Positions 44,262-52,406 of a stretch of DNA of 64,000 bases are shown piece by piece; the stretch's first letter is position 1, and each line of letters begins with the position of its first letter. Under the pieces are notes generated by a model. The model ran no database searches. It saw only the letters and a program-made list of their open reading frames with translations, and was not told the DNA's origin. Source of the DNA: Streptomyces indicus (lineage in GTDB: Bacteria > Actinomycetota > Actinomycetes > Streptomycetales > Streptomycetaceae); assembly GCF_900100315.1 (NCBI RefSeq), contig NZ_FNFF01000002.1:434001-498000 (forward strand). The letters run 5' to 3'. The position numbers and the translations under genes were made by a program.

Positions 44262-46796
44262 TCAGGCCACGGTGGACGCGCTCGGCGAGTCCGAGGCAGG
44301 GCTGCTGGCCGACTCGCTCCTGGACGGGGAGCTCGAGACCGGGGCGCTGGCCGTGTCGGAGTTCTGCGGCGAGGACGGCTCCTCGGTGGGCGGATCCGTC
44401 GGCGGGTCCGTCGGAGGGTCGGTCGGCGGATCCGTGGGCGGGTCCGTCGGCGGATCGGTCGGCGGGTTCGAGGACGTCGGCGGCTTCGTCGTGGGCTTGT
44501 CCGTCGGCTTCGTCGGCTTGTCCGAAGGCTTGGTCGGGCTGTCCGAGGGCTTGTCGCTCGCCGACGGACCGTCCGAGGGCTCGTCGCTCGACTCCGGCGG
44601 CGTCGGGTCGTCGGAGGTCCCGATCACCCCGTCCTCGCCCGGATCGGTGGGCCGCCGCGTGGAGTCGGCCGCCTCGTCGTCCTTGTCGGGCTGGTCGGCG
44701 GGCAGTCCGTCACCGCCGTCCTGCTCACTGGCGGTCTGGTTGGGCCGTACCCGGTTCGACGGGTCGTCGTTCGAGGTGGCGCCGAGCGTCACGACGGTGC
44801 CGAGCACGGCTGCGAGCAGCGCGCCCGCACCCGCCGCGACGAGGTTGCGCCGGGTGCCGCTGAGCACGGCGCGTCCCGCACCGGACTTGGGGCGCGGGCC
44901 GCCCGCGACCGGAGTGACCGGCCGGCTGATCATCGTCGGCGGCTCGGACTCGGGTCCGGGCAGCGCGAACGCCGCCGGTACGCCACCGGGCGGCGAGGCC
45001 GACTCCTCGTAGCGCGCGTCCGGCACCTCTTCACCGGCCGGCGTACGGCCGCCGTGCAGCACTCCCCCGGACCGGTCCGCGACCAGCGCCAGGGCTCTGC
45101 GCCCGGCGACCGTGCCGCGCTTGTCGGCGAGCGCGCCGCGCAGCCCGATGGAGGCCTCCAGCTCGGCGCGGGCCCGGTCGAGCTGGCCGCCGAGCAGCGC
45201 GAAGATCCCCAACTCGTGGTGGAAATACGCCTCTTCGGCCACTTCGCCGGATACGCGGGCCGCCTCCTGCCCGGCCCGCAGCACCCGCTCCCACGCGCCC
45301 CAGTCGAGCCCCGCGGCATAGGCGGGAGCCGCGGTGCGGGCGAGCAGGACGGCGGAACTGGCATGGCCGGAGTCGGGCGCGGCGAGCAGGAGCGCGAGCG
45401 CCGCGAGCGCCGCCTCGGCCTCGGCCGCGGCCCGTTCGGGCGTGACCGAGGGGTGGCCGGCCCACCAGGCGTAGTGCTGGGCGGCGGTGTGCGCGAGCTC
45501 CACGCGCTCCTGCTGCGTCGCGGCGTAGCCCGCCGCGGTCAACTGGGCCTGTACGCCTGCCGCGAGCCGCCAGCGCGGGCCGACGGGCGTGACGAGGGCG
45601 ACGGCGGCCAGCTCGCCGAGCGCGGCGTCCGCGTGCGTGTCGCCCACGAGGGCGGGCAGATGGGCCTGGTGCGGCACCTCGCCGCCGAGCGCGACGGCGA
45701 ACTTCAAGGTGGTGCGGGCGGATTCGCTGAGCCGCGAGGCGAGCAGCTCGGCGGGCGCCGCGCCCTCGGCGAGGGTCGGCAGCGGTACGTCGTGGCCGTC
45801 CTCGGCGTCGAAGGGCGCGTCGACGGGGGCCTCGGCGTAGTACCCGTACTCGTCGAAGGCGGTGGGGTCGGCGCGCAGCAGGTCGCGCTGCCGCAGCAGG
45901 GCGCCGGCCTGCACGAAGCGCAGCGGCAGCCCCTCGGACTCGAACCAGAGGTCACCGGCCCAGCCGGCCTCGTCGTCGGTGAGCGCACGGCCGACCGCGC
46001 GCTCCAGGAGCTCGAGGCCGGCGCTGCGGCTGAGCCCGCCGAGGAAGACCTCCTCGATGTGCGAGTCGGCCGAGGGCGCGGGTATCTCGGGGGTCGCGGC
46101 GAGCAGGAAGGCGCACTCGGGCGTGGCCTCCAGGAACTCGTCGAGCGCGCTGCCGCCGAACTCCAGGTCGTCGACCACGACCACGGCGCCGATGTCACGG
46201 ACGAGATCGAGCAGCTGGGCGCGATCGGGGCGGTGCAGCGGCGACTTGTAGACGGCTGCGTACAGATCGAAGAGCAGCTCGGCGGGGCCGCGCTTGTGCC
46301 CGTTGAGCCGGATGACCCCGTCGGGCGCGAGGTCCAGGCAGTCCTCGGCCACGGTCGTGAGCAGCGCGGTACGGCCGGATCCGGAGGGTCCGGTGAGCCG
46401 TACGGAGCGCCCGCGGGCGAGCAGCCGGACGAGCCGCTCGCGCTCCTCCTGGCGCTCCAGGAGCACGCGGCGCGGCTGTTCGGGGCCGGGCGGTGCCGGC
46501 GGTACGGCGGCGCGGGCCAGTTCGGTGCGCTCGGCGAGCGTGAACTTGACCGGGCGCGGCGGCAGTTCTCCCGGCGGGCAGGGTTCGATCTCGCTGCCGT
46601 CCACCGGGTTGACCGTGAGGAGGAAGTCGCCGGACACCAGCTGCACCGTGCGCGCGGGCACGGGGCTGCCGAAGTCGGGCGTGATGGCATCGCGGGGCGG
46701 GCGCTGCGGTGTGCCGCCGCCCCCCGCGTCGTAGCGGTCCTCGTATCGGTCCTCGTCGTGACCGAAGTCCTGCGGTCCCCGGTTCGTCGGGTCCAT
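44262..46796 (-). CDS. Membrane-anchored NTPase-like protein with extracytoplasmic PPTD repeats
   Basis: An 844-residue protein. Residues about 112-330 are an AAA/NB-ARC-like module: Walker A GPSGSGRT (136-143) in which the essential Lys is Arg, and a Walker B VVVVDDLEF near 205. Residues 340-640 are helical and TPR-like. One TM helix (about 651-673) follows, then a 170-residue Pro/Ser/Thr/Asp-rich region outside the cell with seven PPTD repeats (about 778-804). The Lys-to-Arg change suggests ATP binding without normal hydrolysis. Function unknown; a signalling or assembly scaffold is plausible. Confidence 0.85.
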   Translation of the reverse strand: MDPTNRGPQDFGHDEDRYEDRYDAGGGGTPQRPPRDAITPDFGSPVPARTVQLVSGDFLLTVNPVDGSEIEPCPPGELPPRPVKFTLAERTELARAAVPPAPPGPEQPRRVLLERQEERERLVRLLARGRSVRLTGPSGSGRTALLTTVAEDCLDLAPDGVIRLNGHKRGPAELLFDLYAAVYKSPLHRPDRAQLLDLVRDIGAVVVVDDLEFGGSALDEFLEATPECAFLLAATPEIPAPSADSHIEEVFLGGLSRSAGLELLERAVGRALTDDEAGWAGDLWFESEGLPLRFVQAGALLRQRDLLRADPTAFDEYGYYAEAPVDAPFDAEDGHDVPLPTLAEGAAPAELLASRLSESARTTLKFAVALGGEVPHQAHLPALVGDTHADAALGELAAVALVTPVGPRWRLAAGVQAQLTAAGYAATQQERVELAHTAAQHYAWWAGHPSVTPERAAAEAEAALAALALLLAAPDSGHASSAVLLARTAAPAYAAGLDWGAWERVLRAGQEAARVSGEVAEEAYFHHELGIFALLGGQLDRARAELEASIGLRGALADKRGTVAGRRALALVADRSGGVLHGGRTPAGEEVPDARYEESASPPGGVPAAFALPGPESEPPTMISRPVTPVAGGPRPKSGAGRAVLSGTRRNLVAAGAGALLAAVLGTVVTLGATSNDDPSNRVRPNQTASEQDGGDGLPADQPDKDDEAADSTRRPTDPGEDGVIGTSDDPTPPESSDEPSDGPSASDKPSDSPTKPSDKPTKPTDKPTTKPPTSSNPPTDPPTDPPTDPPTDPPTDPPTDPPTEEPSSPQNSDTASAPVSSSPSRSESASSPASDSPSASTVA
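44385..44465 (-). repeat. 12-bp tandem repeat coding PPTD
   Basis: Units of the form gtcggcggatcc on the plus strand (PPTD on the minus) repeated about seven times within the gene. Confidence 0.85.
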
Positions 46797-46998
46797 GGTC
46801 AAAGCCCCCCAAAAGCGGATGTGCCTCGGCTTCCCCGGCCTTTCGCACACCACACTGTCGCTTCTGGTCCGGTGCTCTCTTGTGAGTGAGCGACCGAACC
46901 TTAGACCTTCGCTCAGTATCGCGGAACAGCCGGGGTGCCGCGCCGTCCAGGACGTCACAGTCTCGTGAGGATTGTGCGAGTGCGGTGACTTGTCCGGG

Positions 46999-47143
46999 CT
47001 TATCGGACGCGCGCCTGCTTGTCGGACGCGTGCAGCTTGTCGGACGCGCGCAGCTTGCCGGACGAGTGCAGCTTGCCGGACCCACGCCTCTTGCCGGACG
47101 GGAGCTGCTTGCCGTACGCGCGCTGCTTCTCGGACCGCCGGGG
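46999..47143. repeat. Eight 18-bp tandem repeats after the STAS gene
   Basis: Units begin near 46999, 47018, 47036, 47054, 47072, 47090, 47108 and 47126, consensus cttgccggacgcgcgcag. Period 18 keeps every frame open with hexapeptide repeats; read in the STAS frame past its stop they would give VRQAAR-type repeats. The rest of 46797-47150 holds the promoter of the ATPase-like gene. Confidence 0.85.
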
Positions 47144-47150
47144 CACGGAC

Positions 47151-47465
47151 CTACAGAGGATGCGCCCCGATCCCGCCTTCGATCGCGAGGATGCGGTGCA
47201 GGCGCGTGGCCACCAGGAGGCGCTGCATCTGCGGCGGCACATTGCGCAGGACGAGCCGCCTGCCGCAGCGTCCGGCCTGGCGGTGCGCGCCCATGATCAC
47301 ACCGAGTCCGGTGGCGTCGAGCGCGTCGAGGCCCGCGAGGTCGAGCACGAGATCGCCGGCCCCTTCGTCCAGGGCGGAGTGCAGGACGGTCCGGGCGTCC
47401 GCCGCGCTGCGGACGTCGAGGCTGCCCCCGACGGCCAGCTCGGCATGGTCGCCCCTGATGTACAT
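47151..47465 (-). CDS. STAS-domain anti-sigma factor antagonist
   Basis: A 104-residue single STAS domain. The usual phosphorylated serine is replaced by Thr52 in LDALDATGLGVI, which can still be phosphorylated by anti-sigma kinases. Such proteins free sigma-B-like factors; no sigma factor or kinase gene is adjacent, so its partner is elsewhere. Stops directly before the 18-bp repeats. Confidence 0.88.
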   Translation of the reverse strand: MYIRGDHAELAVGGSLDVRSAADARTVLHSALDEGAGDLVLDLAGLDALDATGLGVIMGAHRQAGRCGRRLVLRNVPPQMQRLLVATRLHRILAIEGGIGAHPL

Positions 47466-47552
47466 ATGCGCTCCCCGGAGTGGTCCGTCATGGCGTGCGC
47501 AGCGACCTCATGCCCACGCGCCGTCTGCCTGACTGTTCAACCCAACTGACCG

Positions 47553-47584
47553 GCTTACGGTCACGGCAGTTGCCGTCCGTAAGC
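47553..47584 (-). terminator. Terminator of the hydroxybutyryl-CoA dehydrogenase gene
   Basis: Hairpin gcttacgg...acggca-gt-tgccgt...ccgtaagc, downstream of the dehydrogenase stop on the minus strand. Confidence 0.7.
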
Positions 47585-47668
47585 GAACCGATACCCAATT
47601 CACTCGTCCGAGCGACACGGGAGCCGCCGCGCGTTCGATCACCGAAGCGGCCCCGTGCGCACGGCGGT

Positions 47669-48517
47669 TCAGTGCTTGTAGAAGCCCTGACCGCTCTTGC
47701 GCCCGATGTCCCCGGCGTCGACCATCCGGCGCATGAGCTCCGGCGGCGCGAACTTCTCGTCCTGGGACTCGGTGTAGATGTTGCTGGTGGCGTGGAGCAG
47801 GATGTCCACGCCCGTGAGGTCCGCGGTGGCCAGCGGGCCCATGGCGTGACCGAAGCCCAACTTGCAGGCGATGTCGATGTCTTCGGCGCTCGCCACACCC
47901 GACTCGTAGAGCTTGGCGGCCTCGACGACGAGCGCCGAGATCAGGCGGGTGGTGACGAAGCCGGCCACATCGCGGTTGACGACGATGCAGGTCTTGCCGA
48001 CCGACTCGGCGAACTCCCGCGTCCTGGCGAGGGTTTCGTCACTCGTCTTGTAGCCGCGGACGAGCTCGCACAGCTGCATCATCGGCACGGGCGAGAAGAA
48101 GTGGGCACCGACCACGCGCTCGGGGCGCTCGGTGACCGCCGCGATCTTCGTGATCGGGATCGCCGAGGTGTTGGAGGCGAGCACCGCGTCCTCGCGCGCG
48201 ATCTTGTCGAGCGCGCGGAAGATCTCGTGCTTGACCTCGAGCTTCTCGAAGACGGCCTCGACGACGATGTCGGCGTCGGCGGCCGCGTCCAGGTCGGTGG
48301 TCGTGGTGATGCGGGCGAGCGCGGCCTCGGCGTCCTCGGCCGAGAGCTTGCCCTTGCTCACGAACTTCTCGTACGACTTCTTGATGCCGTCCGTGCCGCG
48401 GGTCAGGGCTTCGTCGGTGATGTCGCGCAGGACCACGTCCCAGCCGGCCTGGGCAGAGACCTGAGCAATTCCGGAGCCCATGAGTCCGGCTCCGACGACG
48501 GCGAGCTTCCTGGCCAC
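47669..48517 (-). CDS. 3-Hydroxybutyryl-CoA dehydrogenase
   Basis: A 282-residue NAD(P)-dependent enzyme. Rossmann GAGLMG at 9-14, catalytic His139 (GAHFFSP) and Glu151 (CELVRG), C-terminal helical dimer domain. It reduces acetoacetyl-CoA to 3-hydroxybutyryl-CoA, the step after the thiolase encoded here. GTG start at 48517 is fixed by the ribosome site aggag just upstream and by the family's usual N-terminus (ARKLAVVGAG); a longer frame starting at 48547 is not supported. Confidence 0.94.
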   Translation of the reverse strand: MARKLAVVGAGLMGSGIAQVSAQAGWDVVLRDITDEALTRGTDGIKKSYEKFVSKGKLSAEDAEAALARITTTTDLDAAADADIVVEAVFEKLEVKHEIFRALDKIAREDAVLASNTSAIPITKIAAVTERPERVVGAHFFSPVPMMQLCELVRGYKTSDETLARTREFAESVGKTCIVVNRDVAGFVTTRLISALVVEAAKLYESGVASAEDIDIACKLGFGHAMGPLATADLTGVDILLHATSNIYTESQDEKFAPPELMRRMVDAGDIGRKSGQGFYKH

Positions 48518-48728
48518 TGTGCTTTTCTCCTGTCCCGGCATACGCACGGCGCTGTGCGTACGACGCTGCGCTGATGGTTCCGCGTGCTGACGATTCCGAT
48601 GGAACCGAGGAAACTTACGGACTGTTCACGGTTCTCCTCGGCGGACACTAGCGGCCGTGAGCCCGGGATGGGGGCCTACGAGATGCGCGTCACGCCCGAT
48701 ACGACGCACATCACACCGGGCCGGTCCA

Positions 48729-49367
48729 TCAACCGGTGCGCACCGCGTAGTTGAGGACCTTTTCGCTCAATAGGTCCTCGATCTCGTCGAGCAGGACGAG
48801 CGCGTCCCGCGAGACCGCGGCGCCGTCGCGGCGGGCGACCATCTCGCGGTTGATGTAGCCGACGACGGCCCCCTCGATCCAGGCGAGCTGCCCGCCGACG
48901 AGCAGCGGCAGCGGGTCGTCCGGGGCCGCGCCGGTCTCCTCGCGCAGGGTGGCCACGGTGTTCTCGACCACCTCCTGCTGGAGGAACCACAGCCGCGCCT
49001 TGAGGGTGGGCGCTCCGTCGATCACCGCCATGAAGCGGTGGAAGTCGTCGTTGAGTCCGTACGCGGGCGAGACCGCCTCGATGCCGTCGTGCAGTTCGCG
49101 CAGCACGGCGCGGGCGGCGGACTCCCCCTTGGCGCGCCCCCGGATGAACCCGGAGAGCCGCTGCTTGACGGCGTCGATCCGGTCGAGGAAGAGGTCCTCC
49201 TTGGCCGGGAAGTAGTTGTAGACGGTGTTCACGGACACGTCGGCGGCCTCGGCCACGTCGGCGACCGTCACGGCGGTGAAGCCCTGCTCCAGGAAGAGCC
49301 CGGTGGCGATGTCGGAGATCCGCTGCCGCGTCTCGCGCTTCTTGCGCTCCCTCAGTCCCTCGGCCAT
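48729..49367 (-). CDS. TetR-family regulator of the adjacent ABC transporter
   Basis: A 212-residue TetR protein; HTH about 12-58 (TAVTVADVAEAADVSVNTVYNYF). Divergent from a drug-type ABC cassette, with the strong palindrome 49397-49427 between them. Expected to repress that exporter until an exported compound binds. Confidence 0.93.
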   Translation of the reverse strand: MAEGLRERKKRETRQRISDIATGLFLEQGFTAVTVADVAEAADVSVNTVYNYFPAKEDLFLDRIDAVKQRLSGFIRGRAKGESAARAVLRELHDGIEAVSPAYGLNDDFHRFMAVIDGAPTLKARLWFLQQEVVENTVATLREETGAAPDDPLPLLVGGQLAWIEGAVVGYINREMVARRDGAAVSRDALVLLDEIEDLLSEKVLNYAVRTG

Positions 49368-49396
49368 GGGCCCATCGTAGGCGATCAGTGGGCTTC

Positions 49397-49427
49397 CTGA
49401 AATTTTGGGGTGGTTGCAAAATTTCAG
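49397..49427. promoter_or_regulatory. TetR operator between the regulator and ABC genes
   Basis: Perfect 11-bp arms ctgaaattttg and caaaatttcag with a 9-nt spacer. Unusually AT-rich for this genome. A smaller repeat tgaccc/gggtca (49428-49449) reaches into the ATPase start codon. Confidence 0.85.
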
Positions 49428-49448
49428 TGACCCTGTTTTTCTGGGGTC

Positions 49449-50231
49449 ATGGCAATCATCAGTACGGCCGGTCTGGCCCGTACCTTCCGGACGAAGCGGG
49501 GCCCGGTCGAGGCGGTCCGCGGCATCGACCTCACCGTGGCGCCCGGCGAGATCCTGGGCTTCCTCGGCCCGAACGGCGCGGGCAAGACCACCACGCTGCG
49601 CATGCTCACCACGCTGCTCCCGCCCACCGGCGGCGCGGCCACGGTCGCGGGCTGCGATCTCGTACGGGATCCGGCGGGCGTCCGCGAGAAGTGCGGATAC
49701 GTGGCGCAGTCGGGCGGCGTGGACCCGAACATCTCCGTCCGCGAGGAGCTGGTCACGCAGGGGCGGCTCTACCGCCTGACGAAGGCCCAAGCGGCCGCCC
49801 GCGCCGAGGAGTTGGCGTCCGAGCTGGGCCTGGACGGCCTGCTCGACCGCAAGTGCGCGGCGCTCTCCGGCGGTCAGCGGCGGCGGCTCGACATCGCCAT
49901 GGCCCTCACCCACCGGCCCGCGCTGCTCTTCCTCGACGAGCCCACGACCGGGCTCGACCCGGCCGGGCGCGCCGACCTGTGGGACCTGGTGCGCTCACTG
50001 CGCGACCGGCACGGCACGACCGTGTTCCTGACCACGCACTACCTGGACGAGGCGGATGCGCTGGCGGACCGCCTGGTGGTGGTGGACCACGGCACCGTCG
50101 TGGCCCAGGGCACGCCTGCCGCGCTCAAGGAGCGGTACGCGGGCTCGGCGACCGCGTCGCTTCAGGAGACCTTCCTCGCGATCACCGGCCGGGGCCCGGC
50201 CCCGGTGGACACGACCCCGGTCGCCGTCTGA
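49449..50231 (+). CDS. ABC transporter ATP-binding protein (DrrA type)
   Basis: A 260-residue ATPase: Walker A GPNGAGKTT, signature LSGGQRRR, Walker B LLFLDEP, and switch His (TTHYLDEAD). The DrrA-like group exports drugs such as anthracyclines. Shorter than the usual DrrA (about 330), lacking part of its C-terminal domain. Operon with the permease 66 bp downstream. Confidence 0.93.
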   Translation: MAIISTAGLARTFRTKRGPVEAVRGIDLTVAPGEILGFLGPNGAGKTTTLRMLTTLLPPTGGAATVAGCDLVRDPAGVREKCGYVAQSGGVDPNISVREELVTQGRLYRLTKAQAAARAEELASELGLDGLLDRKCAALSGGQRRRLDIAMALTHRPALLFLDEPTTGLDPAGRADLWDLVRSLRDRHGTTVFLTTHYLDEADALADRLVVVDHGTVVAQGTPAALKERYAGSATASLQETFLAITGRGPAPVDTTPVAV

Positions 50232-50297
50232 CGCGCCTGCCGCGCACCCTGCGACGACTCCGCACTCCCCGACCCACCCCCTCCCCCAGGACCCCCG

Positions 50298-51047
50298 ATG
50301 CTCCTCCACGACACCGCGATCGTCTTCGGGCGCTACGCCCGCCAGACCCTCTCCTCCAAGTTCCAGATCCTCTTCGGCCTCCTGATGCCGCTCCTCTACC
50401 TCTTCTTCTTCGGTCCGCTCCTGACCGGCCTGCCACTCGGCTCCGAGGGGAGTTCCTGGCAGGTGCTCGTGCCCGGACTGCTGCTCCAACTCGGTCTGTT
50501 CGGCGCCTCGTTCTGCGGGTTCGGGATCATCGTCGAGAAGACGTACGGGGTCGTGGACCGCATGCGGGTCACCCCGGTCAGCCGGCTCGCCCTGCTCCTC
50601 GGGCGCGTCCTGCGCGACGCCCTGCTCTTCGCGTTCCAGTCGGTGCTGCTCGTCCTCGCCGCCCTGGTCATGGGCCTGCGCGCACCACTCGCCGGCATCG
50701 TGGTCGGCTTCCTGTTCGTCGGTGTGCTGTCGATGTCGCTCGCGTCGCTGTCGTACGCGCTCGGCATGAAGGCGAACACCCCGGCCGAATTCGGCCCGGT
50801 GATCAACGCGCTGACGATGCCGGCCATGCTGCTCTCCGGCCTGATGCTGCCCATGGCGCTGGCGCCCGGCTGGCTCGACGTCCTGTCGCACTTCGTGCCG
50901 CTGCGCTATCTCGTGGACGCGGTCAGGGCGGCGTACGTGGGCGACTTCGCGAGCACGCAGATGCTCTACGGGACCCTCGCGGCGCTCGCCCTTTCCGCGG
51001 TGTCCGTGACGATCGGCACACGGCTGTTCGCCAGGTCCGGAGCCTGA
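50298..51047 (+). CDS. ABC transporter permease (DrrB type)
   Basis: A 249-residue ABC-2 permease with six hydrophobic helices and the family segment YGVVDRMRVTPVSRLALLLGR. Works with the preceding ATPase; substrate unknown. Confidence 0.92.
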   Translation: MLLHDTAIVFGRYARQTLSSKFQILFGLLMPLLYLFFFGPLLTGLPLGSEGSSWQVLVPGLLLQLGLFGASFCGFGIIVEKTYGVVDRMRVTPVSRLALLLGRVLRDALLFAFQSVLLVLAALVMGLRAPLAGIVVGFLFVGVLSMSLASLSYALGMKANTPAEFGPVINALTMPAMLLSGLMLPMALAPGWLDVLSHFVPLRYLVDAVRAAYVGDFASTQMLYGTLAALALSAVSVTIGTRLFARSGA

Positions 51048-51070
51048 ACGGCGGGGCGTAGTCTCGGCTC

Positions 51071-51646
51071 ATGGTCAACCTGACGCGTATCTACACCCGT
51101 ACCGGCGACAAGGGCACCACCGCGCTCGGCGACATGAGCCGGACGAAGAAGACCGATCTGCGGATCTCCGCCTACGCCGACGCCAACGAGGCCAATGCCG
51201 TGCTCGGCACCGCCCTCGCGCTCGGCGGTCTGGACGAGGAGATCAAGACCGTGCTCGTACGGGTGCAGAACGATCTCTTCGACGTGGGTGCCGACCTGGC
51301 CACCCCCGTCGTGGAGAACCCGGAGTTCCCGCCGCTGCGCGTCGAGCAGTTCTACATCGACCGTCTCGAAGCGGACTGCGACCGCTTCAACGAGGAGCTG
51401 GAGAAGCTCCGTTCGTTCATCCTGCCCGGCGGTACGCCCGGCGCCGCGCTCCTCCACCAGGCCTGCACGGTGGTACGGCGGGCCGAGCGCTCCACGTGGG
51501 CGGCGCTCGAGGAGCACGGCGAGACGATGAACCCGCTCACCGCCACGTACCTCAACCGCCTCTCCGACCTCCTGTTCATCCTGGCCCGTACGGCCAACAA
51601 GGAGGTCGGGGACGTGCTGTGGGTGCCGGGCGGTGAGCGGGGCTAG
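51071..51646 (+). CDS. ATP:cob(I)alamin adenosyltransferase (PduO type)
   Basis: A 191-residue helical-bundle enzyme with the N-terminal ATP loop TRTGDKGTTALGD and the RVQNDLFDVGADLA and LNRLSDLLFILAR helices of PduO/MMAB. It makes adenosylcobalamin, the cofactor of IcmA and methylmalonyl-CoA mutase. TAGTCT (51059-51064) lies 6 nt before the ATG, so it has its own leaderless promoter despite following the ABC genes by only 23 bp. Confidence 0.95.
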   Translation: MVNLTRIYTRTGDKGTTALGDMSRTKKTDLRISAYADANEANAVLGTALALGGLDEEIKTVLVRVQNDLFDVGADLATPVVENPEFPPLRVEQFYIDRLEADCDRFNEELEKLRSFILPGGTPGAALLHQACTVVRRAERSTWAALEEHGETMNPLTATYLNRLSDLLFILARTANKEVGDVLWVPGGERG

Positions 51647-51663
51647 CCCTTCGGGCCCCGGGC

Positions 51664-52245
51664 TCAGAGCTTCGTCAGTTCCTTGGCGTCCTTCGCGTCC
51701 CCGGGCTCCTGCCCGGCCGGCGCCTTCTTCGGCCAGATCGTGTAGCTGAGCGCGATCAGGCCGTGGATGGCCACGGCACGCCAGGCGATGGCCTGCCAGG
51801 TCTCCAGCGGAGCCGTACGGCTGGAGTCGTCGATGTACAGCATCGCGAGGAACAGCAGCCCCGACGCAACCGCCGCCGCGACCACCGTGCCCAGCCACAC
51901 CTTGCCCTCGTGGCGGGCGCGGGCCAGGCCGTAGCGCGGCGGGCGGTTCAGCGGGGCGCCGTCGAAGCGGTGGGCGGCGTGCCGGTCGAGCCACTTCACG
52001 GTGCGGTGGCCGTGGCCGACGGTGTAGCCGATGTAGAGCGCCGCGATGCCGTGCTTGGCGCTCGGGTCGGCGCCGTTCTTCAGGTCGATCGCGGTGACGA
52101 TGAGCAGGAGCACCTCGAGGAGCGGCTCGCACAGCAGGATCGCCGCACCCGTGCGCGGCATCCGCAGCAGGTAGCGGAACGCGAGACCGCCCGCGAGCAG
52201 CACCCAGAAGGCGACCTCGCAGACGATGATGAGCGTGACGATCAC
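51664..52245 (-). CDS. Hypothetical integral membrane protein
   Basis: A 193-residue protein with about five hydrophobic segments (2-24, 34-54, 66-76, 118-138, 150-167) and a charged cytoplasmic tail ending KDAKELTKL. Not a family I can name beyond a conserved Streptomyces membrane protein. Convergent with the adenosyltransferase gene and divergent from chiS. Confidence 0.75.
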   Translation of the reverse strand: MIVTLIIVCEVAFWVLLAGGLAFRYLLRMPRTGAAILLCEPLLEVLLLIVTAIDLKNGADPSAKHGIAALYIGYTVGHGHRTVKWLDRHAAHRFDGAPLNRPPRYGLARARHEGKVWLGTVVAAAVASGLLFLAMLYIDDSSRTAPLETWQAIAWRAVAIHGLIALSYTIWPKKAPAGQEPGDAKDAKELTKL

Positions 52246-52406
52246 TTCGGACTCCTCGGCTCGGCCTCTCGGTCCCTTCCAGGCTCCCGTGGAAATCCGC
52301 CCGTTTCGTCGTCGCGGGTGACGAACCGCGAGTACATCGAAGGATGCAGTCCCGGTTCGGCCCCGGTACGGAGGGCGCGGCGGCCCGCTGCGTGTTGGAT
52401 GGACCC

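Noticed and set aside
46999..47143. CRISPR array
   Set aside because: Period is 18 bp with no distinct spacers and no cas genes.
47000..47242. An 80-codon minus-strand frame through the 18-bp repeats
   Set aside because: Overlaps the STAS gene in another frame, lacks a ribosome site; the repeats keep all frames open.
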